Shown here: one piece after another, positions 56,946 to 64,000 of the stretch
Layout of the letters: every line of letters starts with the position of its first letter
Position numbering within the stretch: the stretch's first letter is position 1
DNA from: Streptomyces sp. P3
GTDB taxonomy: Bacteria; Actinomycetota; Actinomycetes; Streptomycetales; Streptomycetaceae
DNA length: 64,000 bases
NCBI GenBank assembly: GCA_016893485.2
Contig: JAFEKX020000001.1
Location: 1,178,001-1,242,000 of the forward strand
Direction: 5' to 3'
The notes under the pieces: generated by a model
What the model was told of the DNA's origin: nothing
Seen by the model: only the letters and a program-made list of their open reading frames with translations
The model's database searches: none
Translations under genes and position numbers: made by a program

Positions 56946-57838
56946 TCAGCGTGCTGTTCCGTTCATGTCGAGGCGGGCCAGTCGTTCCGGGTCGGACAGG
57001 ATGTACATCTCGGTGATCCGGCCGTCGGCGATGGTGACGCCCATGACCGAGACCACCCGGCCGTCGGGTGCGTTGACGACGCCCACCGAGCCGTTGACCA
57101 GGGTGAGTCGGGCGTGGTGGGCGAACGGCGCGAAGAGCAGGGCCTGTTCGGCGACCGTGTGCGCGCCGCGCAGTGCCTTGGAGGCGGCCGCGCCCCGGAT
57201 CAGGGCGCCGGAGTCCGCGCGCAGGGCCACGTCCGGGTGGAGGAGCGCGACGAGGGCGTCGAAGTCACCCTCGCGGGCGGCGGCGAGGAAGGCCTCGACG
57301 ATCTCGCGCTGGCGGGCGAGGTCGGGGTCGGTCGAGGGGAGGCGGCCTGGACGCGGCGGCGGGCCCTGCTGGCAAGTTGGCGGGTCGTGGCCGACGTCCG
57401 CTCCACGATCGGGGCGATGTCGTCGAAGGGCACGGCGAACAGGTCGTGCAGGACGAACGCGAGCCGTTCGGCGGGTTCCAGGGTCTCCAGGACGACGAGG
57501 AGGGCGAGGCCCACCGAGTCGGCCTTGAGCAGCTCCTCTTCGGGGTCGAGGTGCGTCAGGGGAGCGATCAGCGGGTCGGGCACGAACGTCTCGTCGATGG
57601 GGTCCTCGCGGCGCGCCGCACGGACGCGCAGGAGGTCGAGACAGACCCGGCCGACGACCGTGGTCAGCCAGCCGCCGAGGTTCCTGATCTCGTCCGCCCC
57701 GGTCCGGCTGAGCCTCAGCCACGTCTCCTGGACGGCGTCCTCCGCCTCCGGCACCGACCCGAGCATGCGGTACGCCACCGCGCGCAACTGGCCGCGGTGC
57801 TGCTCGAAGCGGTCCGCCAGAAGATCGTCGTCGTTCAC
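56946..57838 (-). CDS. sigJ: ECF sigma factor, SigJ type with SnoaL-like C-terminus (one frameshift)
   Basis: About 297 residues. Region 2: LRAVAYRMLGSVPEAEDAVQ, ETWLRL, WLTTVVGRVCLDLLRVRAAR. Region 4: EPAERLAFVLHDLFAVPFDD. The SnoaL/NTF2 domain begins REIVEAFLAAAREGDFDALV and ends IADGRITEMYILSDPERLAR. A shift near 57352 interrupts the linker. The GTG at 57838 (VNDDDLLADRFEQ) gives the normal family start. It is the second such sigma factor in the window, but differs from that at 5.3 kb in linker and C-terminal part, so it is a paralogue and not a recent duplicate. Confidence 0.86.
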
Positions 57839-57940
57839 ACCGTCCCCGTTCCCTGTCGTGGAGTGGAAACCCCGGGTGATCAAAACACGTGCGCCACCGC
57901 GATGGCCACGCGTTTGCGGGGCCGGTGGGGCGGGACGACC

Positions 57941-60107
57941 ATGTGTTTCATGGACCCGCTCGGCGTCGCGTCCCGCAGGCTGCCGCGCCTCGCGGCCCTG
58001 ATCCTCGCCGTCCTCGCCACGACGGTCCTCACCACCACCGCCACGGCCCGCTCGACCGTGGTCTCACCAGGTTTCTACCGCTCCGCACTGAACGAGCAGA
58101 AGGCCTACGACCGCCTCTACGACCAAGTCCTGGTCGACCCGAAGACGGCGGCCGTCACCCGGGGACTCCTGGCCCGGCTGCCCGTCCCGGAGGCCCAGGT
58201 CACCTCCAATCTCAGGCTGGTGCTCCCACCCGAGACGGTCCGGGACCTCACCGAGCGGCAGATCGACGCCGTGGTCGGCTATCTGGGCGGCAAGCGCGAC
58301 GCGCTGGACCTCACAGTCGATCTGCGGCCGGTGCTGGCCAACCTCAACGGCCTCGCCCAGATCTACTTCGGCGATCTCGTCGCGTCCGTCCAGAACCGCC
58401 CCGAGCCCGACTTCCAGCGCTTCTCGACCGACCTGACCGCCGCCCTGAGTGCCGTCGTCGCCGGGCACGTGCCCACCGGCCTTCCCGCCCTGCCGCTGAC
58501 CGGGGCGCAGGCGGACCAGGCGGCCGCGACGCTGGTGAGCGGTCTGCCCGCCGCAGAGCGCGATGCCCTGCGCCCCGCGGTGGAGACGGCACTGCGGGAC
58601 GGCGATGTCGCCACCGCGCTCGCCACCGTCGCCCCCGCCGTGGTGACGGACCGCACCCGTACGGCCGCCGACCGGCTCCGGGCGACCGTCGACGGCGGCA
58701 CCTGGAATCTCACCGACGCCCTCGCCGCCTCCGGCAACGACCTGGCCGCCCTCCACCGCGCCCGCGCCTACACCGCCGTGGGCCTCGGCCTCGCGGAGTC
58801 CCTCGCCGCGGCCCTGCTCGTCGTCACGCTGGTCGTGCTCTGGCTGGGAGTGCCGCGCCTCCCGGCCGACGCCTGCTGCCGCTGGGCTGGTCGCTCGCCG
58901 GGGGCGGGGTGCTGGCCGGGCTCCTCGCCGTCGCGTTCCGGCTGATCAGCGGCGGCCGGGTGATCGACCCGCCGGGTTCCTGGCCGCCGAGTCTCGCCCG
59001 GCTGGTCGACGACGTCCAGCGCACCGCCCTGGACCGGCTCACGGCCACCGCCCTCACGACCGCCCTCGTCCCCGTCCTGGCCGGCGCCCTCCTGACCGGC
59101 GTCGGCTGGGCCCTCCAGGTCGGTCCGCACGTCACCCTGCCCCGCGTCCGCTGGCTGGCCCTGGCCACGGGCGGTGCCGCCGTCGCCGGAGTCCTGCTCG
59201 TGCCGTACGCCGTCACCCCCGTCGCGCCCCGCACCTGCGAGGGCAGCGCGGCACTGTGCGGCCGGTCCTACGACGAGGTCGCCTACCTCACCTCGCACAA
59301 CGCGATGTCGACGACTATGGACCGGTTCATCGGCCCGCTCCAAGACCCGGGAATCTCAACCCAGTTGGACGACGGGGTGCGCGCCCTGCAGATCGACACC
59401 TACCGCTGGGAGCGGCCGGACGAGATCACGCAGCGGCTCGCGGAATCCGACTTCACCCCGGAGCAGCGGCAGTTCATCGCCGCCGCCGTCGACAGGTTCA
59501 ACCCGCCGCGCGCGGGCCTGTGGCTGTGCCACTCCGTGTGCCGGGCCGGTGCCATCGCCCTGGTGCCCGCACTGCGCGAGATCGGTGACTGGATGCGCGC
59601 CCATCCGACCGAGGTCGTCACCCTGATCGTGCAGGACGCGATCAGCGGCGAGGACACCGGGAAAGCCTTCGCGCAGGCCGGGTTGAGCGACCTGGGCACA
59701 CCCCGGACCCCGATCCCGCGAAGCCTTGGCCGACCCTCGGCCACCTGATCGACAGCGGGCGTCGGCTCGTGGTCTTCGCCGAGCGGGCCGACGGCCCGGC
59801 GCCCTGGTACCGGAACTTCTACGACTACGGGATGGAGACGCCGTTCGCGTTCCGCACCCCGCAGGAGATGAGCTGCGTACCGCACCGCGGTGGCAGCGAC
59901 AAACGGCTGTTCCTGCTCAACCACTTCATCACCGTCGACGGCGGCAGCCGCCTGGACGCGGGGAAGGTCAACTCCCGCCAGTACGTGCTCGACCGCGTCC
60001 ACCGCTGCGCGCGGGAACGCGGTCGGCCGGTGAACTTCGTCGCCGTCGACTACACGACGATCGGTGACGCGGGCGGTGCCGTGGACGCGCTCAACTCCGA
60101 GCGCTGA
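57941..60107 (+). CDS. Membrane protein with extracytoplasmic PLC-like phosphodiesterase domain (two frameshifts)
   Basis: About 722 residues. TM1 ALILAVLATTVLTTTATARS, then a 250-residue extracytoplasmic helical domain; TM2-4 (GLGLAESLAAALLVVTLVVL, LAGGGVLAGLLAVAFRLISG, TTALVPVLAGALLTGVGWAL) and a further helix at WLALATGGAAVAGVLLVPYA. The C-terminal domain has PI-PLC X-superfamily signatures: EVAYLTSHNAMSTTM with the catalytic His, GVRALQIDTYRW, LWLCHSVCRAGAIALVPALR with the second His, and NHFITVDGGSR. Shifts lie near 58865 and 59712. It may cleave a glycerophosphodiester or phosphatidyl lipid outside the membrane; the exact substrate is unknown. Confidence 0.82.
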
Positions 60108-60131
60108 GGCGCCTGTTGCCCGGCGGCCCGG

Positions 60132-60736
60132 TCAATAGCGTTGCGCCTTGGCCAACTTGGGGTCAGGACCGGCTCCGGCGGCTTGGTGCTGATGGCGACC
60201 GGCTGGGCCTTCGCGCCGGGCGCGAGGTTCTCGGCGCCGACGTAGCGGGTCTCCACCACCTTGCCCGAGGAGTCGAGGAAGTCGACCTGGACGGCGTACG
60301 ACACCTTCTTGTCGGTCTTGTTGGTGATGTTGACGACGACGGCGAGCAGGCCGGCGGTCTGGGCGCGCGGTTTGCCGGTCATGGCGACCTCCGACACCGC
60401 GTTGCCCTGGCCCTTGACGTCCTTCAGTTCGTTCTGGGCGTCCTTGCTCGCGCGGGCCACCTCGGAGGACACGGAGGCCTCGAAGGAGGACGCCGCGGCC
60501 GATGCGGAGGACGCGGCGGCGGAGACCCGGGCCTTGGCCGAGGCGACCGCCGAGGACGCGGCGGACTTCAGGGCCGACGGGGTCATGCCGGAGAAGGAGG
60601 CCGTGTCCGGTGGCGAGGCCTGCGAGCTGCTGTTGTCGTTGTCGTCGCCGCAGGACACCAGCGCGACCGTGCTCGCCGCGACGACGGCGAGGACCAGGGC
60701 GGCCGGGCGGGCCCGGCGAAGTGACTTGGTATTCAT
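60132..60736 (-). CDS. FxLYD-type lipoprotein with Ala/Ser-rich linker (frameshift at end)
   Basis: About 201 residues. The signal peptide AALVLAVVAASTVALVSC ends in the lipobox LVSC, so it is anchored outside the membrane. A low-complexity Ala/Ser helix (ALKSAASSAVASAKARVSAA) follows. The C-terminal immunoglobulin-like domain (LLAVVVNITNKTDKKVSYAV, QVDFLDSSGKVVETRYVGAE) is of the FxLYD type. One missing base near 60160 separates PEPVLTP from KLAKAQRY and the TGA at 60132. The function is unknown. Confidence 0.82.
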
Positions 60737-60824
60737 CGAAATGAACCCTATGCCGGATTTTTCGACGCGGCATGTCCTCTACGGCCACCCGGTGGAGACC
60801 GCGCCCAGTGCCGAACTTCCCGCC

Positions 60825-62126
60825 CTACGCCTCGTCGCGCGTGAGGGCGATCAGCCGGTCCAGGACACGCGGGCCGCCCGCCCGTACGCCGTCGTGCTCG
60901 AACTCGTCGGTGACCCAGGTGCGCAGGCCGCGGATCGCGCGGGCGGTCTCCAGGGAGTGGGTCGCGTCGACGTACATGTCGTCGTGGTAGACGGCCGCGG
61001 CGACCGGGACCTCGTTGGCGGCGAGCCGCGCCGGGTCGTAGAGGGCTGCCAGTCGGTGCGGGCGGCGAGGAGTTCGGCGGTGTCGCGGAGCGGGCGCAGC
61101 GCCGGGTCGCAGTCGAACATCCAGGGGTGGATCGACTCGCCGGTGAAGAGGAGGGGCTGTCGCCCGCGAGGGTCTTGGCGGCGTCGAACTGGGGGAACTC
61201 GGCGCGGACGCGCTCCGCCGACCAGTCGGTGGGGCGGCTGTCCTGGGCGTAGACCGCCTCGTGGACGAGGGCGTAGAGGGGGTGGCCCGCGTACGACAGG
61301 GAGTTCTGGACCTCTTCCTGGAACGCGTCGGAGAGTTCGTGGCCGCCCGGGGTGCGGACGAAGGCGTTCTCCAGGAGGAAGTGGAGGCGGTGGCTGCCGT
61401 CGCTGCCGCCGAGCACGATGCCGAGGGACTGGAAGGCCTCGACGGTGAGCCGGTAGCCGTTGGGCAGGACCGGCTCGTGGCGCATCAGGTGCTCGGCGAT
61501 GCGGCGGGCGCGCTCCACGTCCTGCGGGTAGCGGTCGTAGTGGGCGGCGACCTTGCGCTCGATGCGCGGGTAGGCGGCGCGGTAGACGTCGTCGGCGTGC
61601 GCGTCGAGGGACGGCAGGCCGCCGGTGAGGATCGCGGCGCTCAGGCCTTCGGGGGCGGTGGAGAGGTAGTTGACCGTGCAGAAGCCGCCGAAGCTCTGGC
61701 CGAGGACGGTCCAGGGGCGCCGCCGGTGAGCGCGGGGCGGATCGTCTCGCAGTCCCGGACGATCGAGTCGGCGCGGAAGTGCGTGAGGCGCTCGGCCTGC
61801 TCGGCGGGGCCGCCGTACAGCGGGAGCGTCTGGCGGGTGAGCGGGGTGGAGTGGCCGGTGCCGCGCTGGTCGAGGAGGAGGACGCGGTAGTCGTCCAGGG
61901 CACGGCCGAGCCAGGCCTGCCGACCGATGAAACGATTCGCCCCGAAACCGGGTCCGCCCTGGAGGTAGACCAGCCACGGCAGGTCCTCGCGGTGCGCCTT
62001 GTCGCCGGCGACGGCCTCACGGGCGTAGAGCTCGATGGTCTCGCCCGCGGGGTCCTCGTGGTCGAGGGGCACGGTGAAGTGGCGGTCGGTGAGGACGACG
62101 CCGGGCTGGCGATAGCTGACGGACAA
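60825..62126 (-). CDS. Proline iminopeptidase-type alpha/beta hydrolase (S33; frameshifted)
   Basis: About 433 residues. The family start is LTDRHFTVPLDHEDPAGETI. The oxyanion loop LVYLQGGPGFGANRF is followed by LLLDQRGTGHSTPLTR and nucleophile elbow VLGQSFGGFCTVNYL. The late Asp and His lie in PVAAAVYHDDMYVDATHSLE. Frame changes occur near 61725, 61150 and 61050. It releases N-terminal Pro or other residues from peptides in the cytosol. TTG 62126 is taken as start because AGGAG lies six bases upstream and no ATG fits. Confidence 0.87.
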
Positions 62127-62226
62127 CGGTGCTCCTGGGACGGACGGTGTGCGGGCCGCGACACAGTTCAGCACATGTGCGTCCGATATCCGACCCCGGG
62201 ATCATGAAATCCTACTGACCGGCGGA

Positions 62227-63261
62227 TCAGCGAGCAGCAAGACTCGAGCGCCGCACGACCAGTTCCGGCTGAAGCACGACCCGTCGGTGCTGGTGCGGAC
62301 GGGCCGCCGTGTCCGCCTCCGCCTCGGTCTCCTCCAGGAGCAGTTCGGCGGCCAACGCGCCCATGGTGACGGCTGGTTGGCGCACCGAGGTGAGCGGTAC
62401 GGCCGCCGCCGCCGCGGCGAACTCGATGTCGTCGTAGCCGACGATCGCGAGGTCGTCGGGGACGCCGACGCCGGCCGCGTACATGGCTTGAAGCACACCC
62501 AACGCGAGGAGATCGTTGGCGCAGAAGACGGCCGTGGGCCGGTCGGCGAGACCGAGCAGCCGGGCCCCGGCGTCGCGTCCCGCGGCCACGTCGAGCCGGT
62601 CGGTGGGCAGCTCGCGCAGCGCGTCGGGGTCGAGACCGGCCTCGGCGAGCGCGTTCTTCGCGCCGGTACGACGGTCCCGCACCTGGTTGAAGCCGGGCGG
62701 ACCGCTGACGTACGCGATCGAGCGGTGCCCCGCGTCGATGAGGTGCCGCACCGCGAGCGCGCCGCCGGCGACGTCGTCGACGGAGACCGAGCACTCGGTG
62801 GTGCCCTCGGCGACACGGTCGACGAGCACGAAGGGAATGCCGTGCCTGCGGAACGACTCGATGTTGCGCCCGGTCGCGTCGGCCGGGGTCAACAGCACGC
62901 CCCGCACCCGCTGTTCGGCGAAGAGCGAGAGGTAGTCGGCCTCCTCGACGGGACTCTGCGCGCTGTTGCAGACCATCACCCCGAGCCCGGACTCCCGCGC
63001 GGCCCGCTCGGCGCCGCGGGCCACGTCCACGAAGAACGGGTTGCCCATGTCGAGGACGAGCAGCCCCATGATCCGGCTGCGCCCGGCGCGCAGCTGCCGC
63101 GCGGACTCGCTGCGGACGTAGCCGAGGCGGTCGATCGCGGACAGCACCCGGGCCCGGGTCTCCGTGGCGACGGTGTCCGGGCGGTTGATGACGTTCGAGA
63201 CCGTGCCGACGGAGACTCCGGCGGCGCGGGCGACGTCCTTGATACCCACCGGCTGGGCCAT
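62227..63261 (-). CDS. LacI family transcriptional regulator
   Basis: An intact protein of 344 residues. The HTH is IKDVARAAGVSVGTVSNVIN with hinge RLGYVRSESARQLRAGRSRI. The periplasmic-binding-protein-like sugar domain includes MGLLVLDMGNPFFVDVARGA, GVLLTPADATGRNIESFRRH and AVFCANDLLALGVLQAMYAA. It probably represses a carbohydrate-use gene set. The gene upstream on the same strand encodes a BNR-repeat protein, which fits a polysaccharide-related regulon extending beyond the window. Confidence 0.92.
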   Translation of the reverse strand: MAQPVGIKDVARAAGVSVGTVSNVINRPDTVATETRARVLSAIDRLGYVRSESARQLRAGRSRIMGLLVLDMGNPFFVDVARGAERAARESGLGVMVCNSAQSPVEEADYLSLFAEQRVRGVLLTPADATGRNIESFRRHGIPFVLVDRVAEGTTECSVSVDDVAGGALAVRHLIDAGHRSIAYVSGPPGFNQVRDRRTGAKNALAEAGLDPDALRELPTDRLDVAAGRDAGARLLGLADRPTAVFCANDLLALGVLQAMYAAGVGVPDDLAIVGYDDIEFAAAAAAVPLTSVRQPAVTMGALAAELLLEETEAEADTAARPHQHRRVVLQPELVVRRSSLAAR

Positions 63262-63349
63262 CAGGCGGAGACCTCCAGGGTGACGTGGGGCGGCGGGAAG
63301 GTCTTCACATTACCGCCATGACCTGTGCCGACTCCTCCGGCCGTGCCCC

Positions 63350-64000
63350 TCACGCGGGCAGGGCGAAGTCGACGACGTGGAGTGCCGAGGGGGTCGTGCC
63401 GCTCGACTTCTCCTGGTACATGAACGACAGCACGTTGTCGGCCTTCACCCGAAGCTCGTCGACGACGACCTCGCCGAACGCGTTCAGACCGCCGCCGTCG
63501 TACAGCAGCGCCCAGTCGGCGTACCCGGAGGCCTTCGAGGCGCCCGCGATACGGCCGTAGGGCAGCACGGCGTAGGCGTTGTCGTACTTGTCCAGGACCA
63601 GCTTGGTGCGCTGGCTGGAGCCGAGCGCGATGGGGATCTCGGTCTTCTGCCAGCTGCCCGACGCGTTCCTGCGGACGTGGAAGGCGCGCCCGTTGGCGGT
63701 GCGGTCGGTCACGTAGTCGGTGGTGCACTGGCCGAAGCGGCCGGGGACGTAGCTGATGATCGCGTGCGGGAGCCCGGCCGAGTCGGTGGACTGGCTCTCC
63801 TGGTTCATCAGGGAGTGGTCCGGGCCGAGCGGATCGACCACAAGCCCCGCGTCCGTGACGGCCACGGTGTTCGAACTCCCCGTCGTCCCTACGACGGTTC
63901 CGGCGTCGTTGCGCCAACTGCGGCCCCGGTCGGTCGAGTAGACGTAGCCGGTGTCGTGGTTGGTGATGCCGCCGCCGCTGCACATCACCGCGGCGGACTG
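63350..64000 (-). CDS. BNR repeat-containing family protein (5' end beyond window)
   Basis: The last 216 codons are present and open to the window edge. Asp-box-like elements of a beta-propeller are visible: YVYSTDRGRSWRNDAGTVVG and NASGSWQKTEIPIALGSSQR. HAIISYVPGRFGQCTTDYVT and WALLYDGGGLNAFGEVVVDE match the BNR_4 family found among rhamnogalacturonan, ulvan and sialic-acid-related enzymes. It may be a lyase or a glycan-binding protein. The LacI regulator follows after 88 bases and may control it. Confidence 0.8.
   Translation of the reverse strand, partial: QSAAVMCSGGGITNHDTGYVYSTDRGRSWRNDAGTVVGTTGSSNTVAVTDAGLVVDPLGPDHSLMNQESQSTDSAGLPHAIISYVPGRFGQCTTDYVTDRTANGRAFHVRRNASGSWQKTEIPIALGSSQRTKLVLDKYDNAYAVLPYGRIAGASKASGYADWALLYDGGGLNAFGEVVVDELRVKADNVLSFMYQEKSSGTTPSALHVVDFALPA

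Noticed and set aside
1..64000. The idea that the window is a decaying, pseudogene-rich chromosome arm
   Set aside because: Breaks are mostly single bases at G/C runs, affect essential-type genes, and leave domains complete; only the 1.4-2.9 kb region and two short fragments show real loss of sequence.

Overview
The window is chromosomal DNA of a high-GC actinomycete, almost certainly a Streptomyces. The evidence is third-position G/C saturation, frequent GTG and TTG starts with GGAGG-type ribosome binding sites, a conservon operon (cvnABCD), DUF4235, DUF1304, DUF6234-like and ABATE/CGNR proteins, an iron box of DmdR/IdeR type and many cytochromes P450. I saw no rRNA, tRNA, CRISPR array, insertion sequence or phage gene. 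About half of the roughly 60 protein genes are interrupted by one or more single-base shifts, mostly at G/C runs, while the encoded domains are complete across the shift. I read most of these as sequencing or assembly indels. They are annotated as one gene from true start to true stop, with the break positions given.

Layout. 1-2.9 kb: the C-terminal end of a probable PhyH dioxygenase, an aldo/keto reductase, and the wreck of a sugar-uptake operon in which a binding lipoprotein, a permease N-terminus and a GH4 glycosidase C-terminus are joined by large deletions. 2.9-12 kb: small redox and stress genes, namely a flavoprotein, an NTF2-like protein with a divergent TetR and two matching operators, an azoreductase divergent from a SigJ-type sigma factor, a CYP105 P450 with its ferredoxin, an F420-type nitroreductase, a CDF metal transporter, a VOC protein and a PPOX protein. 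11.4-15.4 kb: TetR-PPOX divergent from an APC permease plus YtcJ-like amidohydrolase. 15.6-21 kb: a terpene synthase convergent with a full conservon (CvnA kinase-like, CvnB roadblock, CvnC DUF742, CvnD GTPase) ending in a P450 that has Trp in place of the ExxR arginine. 21.2-27.5 kb: a DUF1304-TetR pair under a 33-bp palindrome, a GlxA/AraC regulator divergent from a quinone oxidoreductase, and an aryl-alcohol plus aldehyde dehydrogenase pair controlled by a MarR with two operators.

27.6-32.3 kb: a STAS protein, a second EF-Tu gene following a PRPP synthetase gene, and a TetM/OtrA-type ribosomal protection protein. 32.6-40.9 kb: DUF4230 and VanZ-like membrane proteins, a secreted GH16-ricin glucanase, an HhH-PHP protein, an SDR behind a MerR-type promoter, a VanX-like dipeptidase with a ROK regulator, and an APH-fold kinase. 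40.9-46 kb: a self-sufficient CYP102 (P450-reductase fusion) with a candidate operator, a small membrane protein, a PAS-LuxR-type regulator and a DUF3626 protein. 46-54.5 kb: an FBP zinc-finger protein, a quinone oxidoreductase divergent from a CGNR regulator across three 21-bp operators, a DinB-type protein, a FUSC-type exporter, a Tat-exported lactonase, and a DUF2470 haem-utilisation gene under an iron box. 54.5-64 kb: a TetR divergent from a second, reductase-less CYP102, a Cys-rich pentapeptide-repeat protein with a second SigJ-type sigma factor, a membrane PLC-like protein, a lipoprotein, a proline iminopeptidase, a LacI regulator and a BNR-repeat protein cut by the window edge.

The recurrent theme is small, locally regulated redox modules: five P450s, three of them with a dedicated regulator, ferredoxin or conservon beside them, and at least nine recognisable operator palindromes. 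The best candidate for a little-described system is the conservon/atypical-P450/terpene-synthase block.
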